Assembly: GCA_003952965.2 (NCBI GenBank)
Contig: CM025854.1
Location: 26,472,715 to 26,536,714 of the forward strand
Length of the DNA stretch: 64,000 bases
Reading direction: 5' to 3'
Source: Morella rubra
Lineage: Eukaryota; Streptophyta; Magnoliopsida; Fagales; Myricaceae
Shown: one piece after another, positions 1 through 9,569 of the stretch
How the letters are laid out: every line of letters begins with the position of its first letter
Position numbering within the stretch: the first letter of the stretch is position 1
The notes under the pieces: model-generated
Databases searched by the model: none
What the model saw: only the letters and a program-made list of their open reading frames with translations
What the model was told of the DNA's origin: nothing
Position numbers and translations under genes: made by a program

Positions 1-835
1 CAAAGTTGTCAGTTTGGTACCAATTAGGTAATAATTGGAGAACAAAATATTTCTTTTCCCCAATTTTATTTTCCCTATATAGAGAATAAGCCTATAAAAA
101 TTGTAGAGGAAGAGATTTCTTCCTGGCGCAAAATTGATTTCATTATTATACAGTGAATTTGGTAACAAGAACTAGTACCAAACGCAAATATGGAAGGATA
201 TTTATCAGTTTACTAGATAGGTCCACGATTAAAGCTGTATAAACAAATGGCACGGCAATTAATTATAATTAAGGTTCTATCAAAAAACACTAGATTCTTA
301 GTGATCTTATTTCTTCATTAAATAGCAAGCTTTTTAACTGTTTGAATACTGACACTCTGTCAAAATTAAGGAAAATTAATTATGCTATTTGTCATTATAT
401 TCTTCTGATCTGATCCCCCTCTCCCAGGAGTCGGGGTCGCGCCGGAGGGGTGGGGGAGAGGGGTAGACTTTGTTCAAGTCAGGGACACGTTCACGTACCG
501 GTACGGCCACAATTGACATCGATCGGCGGCCACAGAATTACGAATATTGGGATAGTTTATAAGTTGTATCGAGCGCTAGGTTGCAATCTCATGTTATGAG
601 CAGCATCAGAAGTACCCAAATAGAGTAATTAATACAAGCAGATAAGAAGTTCTTATTTACTTAACTTATTTAGATGTTACAACTAAGCATAGACCGCTCA
701 CTCTCACATGCAAACCCAGATCCAGATACACATACGAGTTTCAACCAAAACAAAAACTAAACTCCTCTCTTCAGAGGGACGCGGACAGACACATACATAC
801 ATAAACACCTAGCTACTCTTACACTCAAACTTGCT
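1..835. other. Intergenic DNA
   Basis: No gene is seen. The stretch is AT-rich apart from a short GC-rich patch around 415-535. The last 100 or so bases probably hold the 3' UTR of the minus-strand gene that ends at 836. Confidence 0.5.
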
Positions 836-1615
836 TCACGGTTTCGGACCTTCGTCGATCATGTCGTCGAAATTCCAAATATCATCTTCCCAAGGAACCT
901 CTTCATCATCGAGCGGCGGAACAATCCACTCACCGCACACCGTCTCCAAGGTAGGATCGTAGCACAGCAGGCCTTCCAACCAGATATTGTCCAGATAATC
1001 AGTGTTGTCCTCATTAGTAGAAGCCCAACGTCCCATTTCATCCCACCCTATGAGGTCAATCTCTTCCTCTCCCTTCTCCGACACTCCACCCATCTGCTCA
1101 TTCGCCTTTGCCCCAACGCTCTCGTCACCCACCTTTTCCTCTTCCGCCACTTCAACGAATGCCTCTCCGGTGGCTTCTTGTTGTTTCCCCTCCTCCTCAA
1201 CCTTTTTTTCGGCTACTTCCCCAGCCACTTCAACGAAAGCCTCTGTGTTGGCTTCCTGTTGTTTCCCCTGCTCCTCAACCAGCTTCTTTTCGGCCACTTC
1301 CCTAGCCTCTTCAATGGCTTCAGGCTCTTTTCTCTCCTCCCCTTTCGCTTTCTCATGCATCACGACCACTTCGCTCATCTCTATCCCCGTAAACTTCTCA
1401 CTCACCATCAGCGCCTCTGTGTACCTCCTTTCGTTCTCCATTAGCATTTCTGTCACCCTTCTTCTCCTCTTCGCCCTACCCTTGGATCGGGCATTATTCT
1501 TTTTGAAGCCGCTCTTTCGGGTTCTTCGGGCTTTCGCGCTCATTCTCGCCATTCTCGAGCTTTCTTCTCGTCCACTGCCTTCAGCATACACAGAGCTCAC
1601 CTTAGCGTATTTCAT
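836..1615 (-). CDS. Uncharacterised charged protein, single exon, 259 aa
   Basis: I do not recognise this protein. I chose the ATG at 1615, not the upstream in-frame ATG at 1828, because a TATA box lies at 1714-1707, between the two. Residues about 20-55 are very basic (KARRTRKSGFKKNNARSKGR, then RRRR), like a nuclear localisation or nucleic-acid-binding segment. The middle is a Glu/Lys-rich, probably helical region with two near-copies of a unit built on GKQQEA-TEAFVEVA. The C-terminal 70 residues are acidic and rich in Trp and Asp (WDEMGRWAS, WEDDIWNFDD), resembling an acidic activation or interaction tail. The basic head, coiled middle and acidic tail suggest a nuclear protein, but that is inference. 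No intron is needed. It could be a lineage-specific gene. Confidence 0.6.
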   Translation of the reverse strand: MKYAKVSSVYAEGSGREESSRMARMSAKARRTRKSGFKKNNARSKGRAKRRRRVTEMLMENERRYTEALMVSEKFTGIEMSEVVVMHEKAKGEERKEPEAIEEAREVAEKKLVEEQGKQQEANTEAFVEVAGEVAEKKVEEEGKQQEATGEAFVEVAEEEKVGDESVGAKANEQMGGVSEKGEEEIDLIGWDEMGRWASTNEDNTDYLDNIWLEGLLCYDPTLETVCGEWIVPPLDDEEVPWEDDIWNFDDMIDEGPKP

Positions 1616-1706
1616 GGATGCGAGAGAGAGGGGAACACTGCATGAACTAAAGGAAGAGAGGCTGAGAGAGCTGGAGACTGAAGAGGCTGGGTAGGAGGGT
1701 GTGCTC

Positions 1707-1714
1707 TTATATAG
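1707..1714 (-). promoter_or_regulatory. TATA box of the orphan gene
   Basis: On the minus strand TATATAAG lies about 90 bases upstream of the chosen ATG. This spacing fits a short 5' UTR and supports the shorter reading frame. Confidence 0.5.
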
Positions 1715-1828
1715 AAACTTTGTCTGGCCTGGAAGGAGTGAGAAACTCCTAAAATTTTTCGCGTGAATATCTTTTCTGTCAATCAAGAAAAGACTCTGGG
1801 TTGTCAAGAAATATATATCTAGAAGCAT

Positions 1829-2289
1829 GCGAGAAAACTTGACGATGTTTGTCCTAAAAATTATCGCGAGAAAAGCGGGACGTGAGCGTTTCTACTACTG
1901 TTTTATACGTGGCCATCCGCTACAGACACGTAGACAGTAGGCCGTTGAAAAATGGGCCCTACAGAACGACAGGTAGCACTAAAGTTGAAATTTCTTTGGA
2001 AGTCTTCCTAATTTCCTCGGCGGACCTCGGCCGATTTTGCATGTGCCTACCACGTACATTGTTGCCTATGTTTGCATTAGCAACCTTTCACTCCTTTTTC
2101 CTCTTTTTGGGCAGGAGACTCGAAATCTTCATTAATGGCTTGAAATATTGCCCTTTTACTCGAGCTGTGCCTTTTTAATTATAATTTCTTTTTGCCTCCT
2201 ACGATTTTTTATTATTTCCTGTTTATCCCAAATTGGTCAATAATTCAGAAAAAATCCATCTAATTGATATTCATCGTATAATATTCAAA
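1829..2289. other. Intergenic DNA
   Basis: No gene is seen. A 98-codon open frame on the plus strand (1882-2178) has no recognisable features and is probably chance. Confidence 0.4.
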
Positions 2290-3200
2290 AATAAAAAAAG
2301 CACAGTTCAAAAACGCGATTTGCTATTTTGGGACATCTTTCACTTTTAATATATTTCTCCATCCAAGGGTAACGATTGAAAAAGGGACGCATTGGCGGTT
2401 TGTAGACATGACAATGTACTTCGATTGTTCAATCATTGCATAGTTATGCTTTCGACTACTGACTCTCATTGTCTACACCATTTTTAAATATTGACCGAGC
2501 AAAAAATACGGATCGGAGTTCTATAGATATTCTATCTCAAAAACACGTGTTAGCTATTTTGAAACATCTTCCACTTTAAATACATTTCTTCAAGCCATGG
2601 CTAACGATTCGAAAAAGCGATGCATTGGCGGTTTGTAGACATGGCAACGTACTTTGAGTTCAATCATTATATAGTGATGTTTTCGGCTGCTGGACTCTCA
2701 TTATCTACATTTGTTTTTAGATATTCATGACCGAACAGAAAATACGGATCGGAGTTCTATAGATACTTTATCTCAAAAACTCGTGTTAGCTATTTTCATT
2801 TTTTCAAGCCACGGCTAACGATTCGAAAAAGCGATGCATTGGTGGTTTGTAGACATGGCAACATACTTTGAGTTCAATCATTATATAGTGATGCTTTCGG
2901 CTGCTAGAGTCTCATTGTCTACATTCATTTTAGATATTCATGATTGAATAGAAAACACGGATCGGAGTTCTATAGATACGCTATCTCAAAAACTCACGTT
3001 AGCTATTTTTGAACATCTTTCACTTTTAATACATTTATTCAAGTCGCGGCTAACACTCAGAAAAAAATGTCACATTGGCGGTTTGTAAACGTGGCAACAT
3101 ACTTTGATTGTTCAATCATATTACATAATGATTCTTTCGGTTACTGGACTGTTTACACTGGTATTGAAAATTGACCTAGCGAAAAACACGGATTGAGATT
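2290..3200. repeat. Tandem repeat, four copies of about 230 bp
   Basis: Four head-to-tail copies run approximately 2290-2518, 2519-2754, 2755-2967 and 2968-3198. Each full unit opens with TTCTATAGATA followed by CTATCTCAAAAAC. The same landmarks then recur in order: GTTAGCTATTTT, a CATTGGCGGTTTGTA block, and ACGGATCGGAG at the end. Unit length varies (236, 213 and 231 bp) through small indels. The third unit has lost part of the block after GTTAGCTATTTT. There is no convincing reading frame, so this looks like a small local satellite. Confidence 0.85.
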
Positions 3201-4140
3201 CTAAAGATAATCTATCTCAAACAAAAGAAGTAAAATAAACAATAGGTGAATTAGCTAGGTTTGAAACGAATATCTGATCATCGGCAAGGAACTACTCTGG
3301 CCGATAGAAGATGTTTAAAGCTCCACACTGGTCCACTTGCAACTTACACACAAGTAAATTCCATTATATTCTGATATTAAAAAAGAACACCCCATAAAAT
3401 AAAGACTTTCAATTATGACAACAGAAAGAAAACAAAAATTTACATTTTATCTAGGGATAGTAATTCAAAATCTGCTTTTTGGAGACTCGATCTAACATGA
3501 TCACCCATTTCCTTTAATGGAAGAGCTTGCGGGAGAAAGATTTCACTTGAAGCAGGTGGAAATAATTATATCCCTTTTTGACGAAAAGGATACCCACTTA
3601 TCCAAACTTAATTCCTCAACATCGATCGCGCAAACATAATATAAAAGAGTAAGTACTCTTGGTTAGCTTGAACATCGAAATTTACGAAGAATGTTATCGA
3701 GTAACTAACTGATGTGTCGAAACAGAGATCATTGCCACTACCATCTCTTGAATTAGCTAGATCGATATTTTCCAAAACCCTCCTAGATAGTGTTAAAGAA
3801 TATAATTCAAATAATAAAATTATCTCTTCCTATCAGTTTAAATTTTTGGGATAAGTGATAGACTTACATGGTATCAGAATCATGTTTTGAGTACAAGAGC
3901 TGACTTCGCATTTCACTCTAATTTCAATTAAATATTACATGTGTTGGGCCGAGGATTAACACATGTTATCTAACTAATTCATGCAATGTGGAATGCGAAT
4001 AGAACCCCTAGACATTTAGTTCACAAACAACCAGACTTAAAACCGAAATCCCAATTGCATTTAGAACCCACCTGAACCAACTTTCGATATCTATTATAAA
4101 GGCTATAAGTTATTCGAGAGTGTTATGCATCTAAATATTC
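3201..4140. other. Intergenic DNA
   Basis: No gene is seen. TGGTATCAGAAT at 3869-3880 resembles the initiator-tRNA primer-binding site of Copia elements, but no LTR pair could be found around it. Confidence 0.4.
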
Positions 4141-4768
4141 AGCCGACGCGTGAGCCCTCACGCGCCCGGTCGCTTGAGCCTCTTTTTTGGAGGAAACAAC
4201 CTACCTAGCCGCGTTTAGCACCTCTAGGCGACTACTTCATCCTTGGTCTGACACCACCTTGCCAGCACGTGGAGGCTCACGCGTGACGGTTTTACCCCCT
4301 GATCGATCTGCGAGGTTTTTATGCCGTCCATGTTGCCTCCCCCTTTTTTGTGGATTGTTCCAACCATTTTCCTCTGGTGGGACTCCTAGTTGCTGCTATT
4401 TACTGTTGCCCGAAGCTGTCTTTTCTCCTCCTCCCCTTATGCAGTCAGTCACTGCTTGAAGATTGTCCCAAAGGAATTGGATCATTGCTTTGAATGCCCT
4501 TCCTCCTGTGGAAGCCACCATCGCCATGTGCGGTGTTCTTGTTCTGTCCCGATTTGTTTGTGCCCGATCCATGCAGTTGGTTTGTTCTGTATCCCGGTCC
4601 TTGTGGTTGGTTTGTAGACCGCTTGTAGGTTCTAATTTATTGTAAGGCCTTTTGGTCCGTTTAGATTCTTCCTCTAACCTTTTTATTAATTTTATGCACC
4701 GTACTATACTGGTTGTATGATTCTCGATTATTAATATAATACTTCTGTTGCTTACGGAAAAAAAAAAA
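4141..4768 (+). mobile_element. Probable poly(A)-tailed retroelement remnant
   Basis: A locally GC-rich stretch, beginning near a short palindrome of the type ACGCGTGAG..CTCACGCG, ends in a T-rich, UTR-like tail and a run of 11 A at 4758-4768. That shape is typical of non-LTR retroelement 3' ends or processed transcripts. The left edge is uncertain. I found no convincing target-site duplication and no reverse transcriptase motif. Confidence 0.35.
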
Positions 4769-6108
4769 TGGCGAGCGAGGACAAGCTATAGACTATGAAT
4801 GAAGCCCGCTGCGCTGCATGGTGTCAAGGTCAAGTCGGTGCACTGGGGGACTTGCTTCACAGGTATTATGCCACATAATAGAGGCCCATTCCGAGAAAGC
4901 ACTCTAGAAGCGTTTGCAACTGAGGATCCTTGTATTCAGTTGGGCCATAAAATTCCTACCCAATGGGCCTTGCTATTCCAAATTTTCAGGCCCAGTGAAG
5001 AGTTTTATAACAATTGTCCATTGGACACCGAAATCATGAGCTGAAAGGGCACACGATTGAGAAGAAGCCCGTGTGGCAGTGAGAATATCATCCTCGGGTA
5101 TCGTTTTTGCCAAAATGAGTCTCATTCGATCGTGATAGATTGACCCATTACAAATCGCTTAGTACCTAGAATATTCTTTCCCATATTTATTTTCGTCTAT
5201 GCATTATGCTTTAAGGTGAAATTTCCCTCTTCTTTTTTAAGGAAAATACGGTAAAGCTTTATATAATCCGTCCAACCATGGAATCGACTGAAACGGTCCA
5301 AAAGAAAAGGCTTTTCGGTGCAATGATCCATTTGAGTTTCTGTCATTGTTGTTGACAAATTAGTGCATATAAGGTTTCTTGGATAACTGGTTAAGCACCC
5401 TTGCGAAGAAATAGACTAGCCAGCAGGCTATATTTGAACAAAATCGTTTGACTCTGGACGTTTTCCACAAGCATCCTAGCTGACAAGACTTTGGAGAATA
5501 ACATTTTCCGTTGTAAATGGATTTACGCAATGCCTTTGAAGTTGACATCTCCTTTGAGATATCGTCACTCTCTAGAGCCGGACGAGGACACCAGGTAGTC
5601 ACGTTTATAACCTTTTTAGCTTTGCCAGATCAACGACTTGTAGTCGGAGATACCAATTCAGAAGAATATACCAACGACTGTGAAGTTATAACACATGTAT
5701 GGGTGCCGTGTTGTTTTAGAGAAAGAAATAAATTGTATGATTTTTTGTATTTTTTTACTTGCGTATTGGGTTAGAAGTGTTTCTTTTCTTCTACTTTAGA
5801 TGAGTGGTGGCGATGAGATTCCATTTAGATAATAGATAATATTCTTCAGCTAGCTTTTTCTTCGAAGGTTCTTCACAAAATTTCTGGCATCGAATTTCTT
5901 TCAGAGGATAAGTCATAAACCTACACTGATGGCAAATGATGAATCTCCACCTTTTTTTTTTTTTAAACTTCGACAGAAACCAATAAGTTTTTACACCAAA
6001 CCCTTGGCTTTTCAGCGTAGGAGAAAAAAAAAAAAGTCCTGGCTTTTCATAATTTGAAAGAGCATTGACCTTGATTGTTCACTTACAGATTGTCTTTTCG
6101 GCTACATC
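4769..6108. other. Intergenic DNA
   Basis: No gene is supported. Short open frames at 4799-5044, 5360-5602 and 5517-5774 show no family motifs. A and T runs occur near 5950 and 6026. Confidence 0.4.
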
Positions 6109-6125
6109 AACTAGGTCGCTAAATT
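6109..6125. repeat. Left target-site duplication of poly(A) element
   Basis: AACTAGGTCGCTAAATT here is repeated with one mismatch (C to T) at 6798-6814, on the far side of a poly(A)-tailed insert. Confidence 0.6.
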
Positions 6126-6797
6126 GTACAGCATAAACGTTTCGAAAAGTCTAGAGAGAGAAGTCCCCCTTCTCTCTAGACTCCCTCCACCCTTTTGTTT
6201 CAAACCCTCCCCTCCAGCGCACATCTTCTGGCCGGAGCTGTTTTAAATAAGGGTGTTTTGTTCTTTTTTCGTTTTGGGTCCTTGTTCCGATGAAGAGAGA
6301 ACATCGACCACCTCGATAGGGCATTTGTCGGCGAGCATTCGCCACTTGGACGGCATCAGTGGCTCTAAATTTACGACATCACCCCTATTTGGTAGCAGGA
6401 GGGGCGCGTGGATTGACGCGCTCGATATTTTTGGGCTGCTGCCATCTCTTCCTCCTTTTTTGGTCGGAGATTTCCTATGTCTGCCCCTTTTCTGCAGTTG
6501 TTGGTGCGGGCGCTCCTCTGGGGAAGCGGGATCAAGGTTCATGGCCACCTCCTCCAAAGAGGAAAACCACTGACCACGGAGTGGATGTGTTGTGAGGCCC
6601 ATGTGGCCAGTTGTGTTGGGACCCATACGGTCCATAAGTATGTGACCTTTAATGCCTTTCGGTTTACGGCCCTTCGGCCCTATAGTGATCCTATATGCCC
6701 CATTGAAACGTAACCGGTCCCGGTGGTCCTGTATTCAGCACTTTTATTTCGATCCATTATAAAATTAACTCCACTATTACTTAGAAAAAAAAAAAAA
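6126..6797 (+). mobile_element. Poly(A)-tailed non-LTR retroelement, about 670 bp
   Basis: The insert lies between 17-bp direct repeats that differ at one base (6109-6125 and 6798-6814). It ends on the plus strand in a run of A residues (6785-6799). A direct target duplication plus a 3' poly(A) run are the marks of LINE-type target-primed reverse transcription. No reverse transcriptase or endonuclease motif is visible. It could be a 5'-truncated LINE, a long SINE or a retrocopied transcript. A 130-codon minus-strand frame (6243-6635) has no recognised domain and is probably incidental. Confidence 0.6.
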
Positions 6798-6814
6798 AAC
6801 TAGGTTGCTAAATT
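6798..6814. repeat. Right target-site duplication of poly(A) element
   Basis: AACTAGGTTGCTAAATT matches 6109-6125 with one mismatch and directly follows the poly(A) run. Confidence 0.6.
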
Positions 6815-7379
6815 CCCAGATTGTCTTTTAGGCTGCCGCAATTGACAGCAACCAGGGCTCCTGATGATGTGCCAGACTATTGTAACATCAAACTGTGATA
6901 GGTGCAAGGGAACCCACGGATCTGCAGTAGGACAATAAATTACACCAATGCAAGGCAAGAACAAAATAAGAAACAGGACGAACATTAACAATTATCAGAA
7001 CACATTTACAGCGTAATCGACCAAAATTAAATCACCATCCGCCTCTATACAGAACATTTTCCACGGTGATCACCTAAAAAATCACAACACTCCCCACACT
7101 AGCCCATCTTATATTACAAAACAACCGGAACCGTCCAGCATATTCAAACCTTTCTCAACACAAGGTTTGCTGCCCTCTTTAATCTTCAACCAAGCTACTT
7201 ACAGACATATTAGCAATGAGATGATCACCAATAAACATGAAATATATATACACTACTAACAGAAGATCTTAATACTCTCCAAAAATAGGCAAAGTTCCCT
7301 CTTCTTGTTAAGACTGCTGTGTTTATGAATTCTGGTGGCATTTAGCTTCCTTCTATGTACACTTTCCCGTAACGGACTT
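6815..7379. other. Intergenic DNA and probable 3' UTR
   Basis: No reading frame of note. The right part is likely the 3' UTR of the minus-strand gene that stops at 7380. Confidence 0.4.
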
Positions 7380-8731
7380 CTACGCGACAGCAGGGATGCT
7401 GGAATTTTGGCGATCCCTGTTGAGGCAATCAAAACCTTCTACTCTAACTGCGGCGGGCTTAAGCCCAAACTTCACTCTGGTGCACCCTCCTTTGCGTGAA
7501 GATGACGATGGTGATGAAACACCCGATGGAGATGGCATTGACAATGGCGAAAGGGTAATGAGTTTCTCATCTCCAAATCGGGCATCTTGGATCAAAGGGT
7601 TGGCTGACCTGCTTGGAGGAGACCCACAAAAAAATGGTGGTGATGAGCCAAACTGGTTTGGAGATTGTTCCGCCCCAAGACCCTCCTGAGGAAACCAAGT
7701 TATAAGGCACCATCCAAAACCAGGTCAGTGCAAATGAAAAGCATGACAAATTACCCTTAATAGTGTAGCTAAAATAAGAAAAAATAGCAAATGAGTAGTG
7801 GCAAGGAAAAAAGCAAGAGGAAAACTGGTGGCAGCTTAAGACAAATCTTTGTATAGAGAAAAGAAAAAAGAAAAAAGAAAACATCACTTTAATCCAAACT
7901 AAAGCCTCATCCAAAAAAACATCTCTGAGAATAAAAGACTCGAGGGCACATAAAACTAAAACAGTATCCATATAGGACCTTGACCCCTTAAAAATTTGTC
8001 AGTCCATCCATACAGAACGTGGAAAGCTTATGAACAAATTCACAAATTCCTTTCACAAGCAATTTTCCTGAGAAAACTTCCACAATTACAGCAAGGCATT
8101 AATCAAGCCAATTTTTTTCCACAACTTATTATGTGAAAACAATCAACTAAAATCACGTTTCCACCCATCAAAAATGCAACCATCAGCTCATATCAAGATC
8201 ATTGGTCATCCCAAAAACAATTGAGAGAGAAGAAACACGAGAGATCTAGCCCACCTCATCAACAAAGGTCGTGTCCATAATTTATGAATAAAGAAATAAG
8301 TTACAAACAAACTAATCCGCTTCTTCATAGATTCAATCCTTATGGTCTCAACTTACAAACAGACTATATCAATGAAACAACTTTAAAAAGTCCCAACTTA
8401 CCTTCATGAGTATGATATCCAAAAGCTCTGCTCCAGCCTTCGAATCACAGACCTCGGTTTGATGACTGTTACCCAAAACCAAAAACCTACGGAGTTAGAA
8501 TCTCAAACACTAGTAATATCCAACACAACCATGAAACCACAAAGAAATGGTATGGTAAAAAAGTTACCTCATGTGCCATCGTAAGGGCCTCAAATGATTG
8601 TTAGCCAAAATCCCAACACGCCTAGGCTTTGGGCAAACAACCGGCCCCTTCAGATCAGAGATCGAGACGGAGCCCCTCATCTCTTCGCTGCCGACCACAA
8701 AGGCGTTCTGCTGAACATTGAAGTGATTCAT
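7380..8731 (-). CDS. Conserved plant protein of unknown function, 177 aa, three exons
   Basis: The exons on the minus strand are 8731-8568, 8465-8402 and 7685-7380, in phase across GT-AG introns (164+64+306 nt including stop). The protein opens MNHFNVQQNAF and carries CPKPRR and PLRWHM in exon 1. Exon 2 gives TEVCDSKAGAELLDII. Exon 3 has an SPPFFCGSPPSRSANPL stretch, IQDARFGDE, a Ser/Pro-rich linker and a conserved end (RVEGFDCLNRDRQN, then SIPAVA). I recall these blocks from a family of small uncharacterised plant proteins, but I know no function for it. No signal peptide or membrane segment is visible. A long 5' UTR intron is likely: a pyrimidine-rich leader ends with a donor near 9465, downstream of a TATA box at 9554-9547. 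Confidence 0.8.
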
Positions 8732-9546
8732 CTTTCAAACAGATCCGGGTATCACAGCAAAACGCCTATTTAGCAATTATGACAAAAAAAAAGTCAAGAC
8801 AATTCTTCACACAAGATTCAAAACTCCGTAAAAGAACAAACTTTAATTAATTTCAATGGAAATATATTTGGTTATTACCAAAACTAGGAATAGAAAAATC
8901 GACAGAATCAATATTTGCCGTTAGATGAGCTTTGAATCTTAACTTTTGCCAACGGAAACAACATGGCGGTGAAAAGCAAAAATTTTCATTTTCCTTTAGT
9001 TTTCTTTCTCGGTCTTCTCCCATCTCACAGCAAACAAAAGGGAAGCTACAAGATTTGCATACTCTTATAACAGATCTGAGATTTAGACCTCAACAACTGA
9101 ACTTTCCAGTCTCATGCGAAAACCAGACAAAATTCCAGTGAATTTAAAGCGTTTTCTCGACGGCGACTTTTTGAACAAATTTGCAGTGTGAAATCCAAGA
9201 GCAGATATTTCCGGTAAGCTGAACTCACATGAATCAATCAAATACTACCACAGATACAGAGGATAACATAAAACTCCAACAAGGAAATAAAAAACAGCTA
9301 ATATTCCCACAGATCCGTTACAAAAACAGAAACTACAGTTTGTGAATAATTGTCCAAAAATATGAAATAAACTAAAAGCTCCAGATCTACGGAAAAAGAC
9401 CAACTCTATCTATTTGCAGCAAACGGAAAAAAAGAAAAAGAAAAGCAAAGAGAGAGATAGAGTACCCGAGGGGAATCCTCCGAGAAGAAGAAAGCAGAGA
9501 AGGTCGGAGCCACGAGGGAGGAAAAAGACGGAAAGGCGCTGAGCTT

Positions 9547-9554
9547 AATTTATA
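9547..9554 (-). promoter_or_regulatory. TATA box of the 177-aa protein gene
   Basis: TATAAATT on the minus strand lies just upstream of a CT-rich leader (9540-9470). This probably marks the promoter, with an intron between leader and coding exon 1. Confidence 0.45.
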
Positions 9555-9569
9555 GGGAAGGAACGGGTG

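Noticed and set aside
1002-1694. 230-codon plus-strand open frame
   Set aside because: It is antisense to the orphan gene, is mostly Ser, Phe and Ala, and follows from the Glu/Lys-rich codons on the other strand.
3869-3880. Primer-binding-site-like TGGTATCAGAAT
   Set aside because: No LTR pair, Gag or Pol sequence is found around it, so a twelve-base match is not enough to call an element.
6243-6635. 130-codon open frame on the minus strand
   Set aside because: It lies antisense within a poly(A)-tailed insert and has no recognisable domain.
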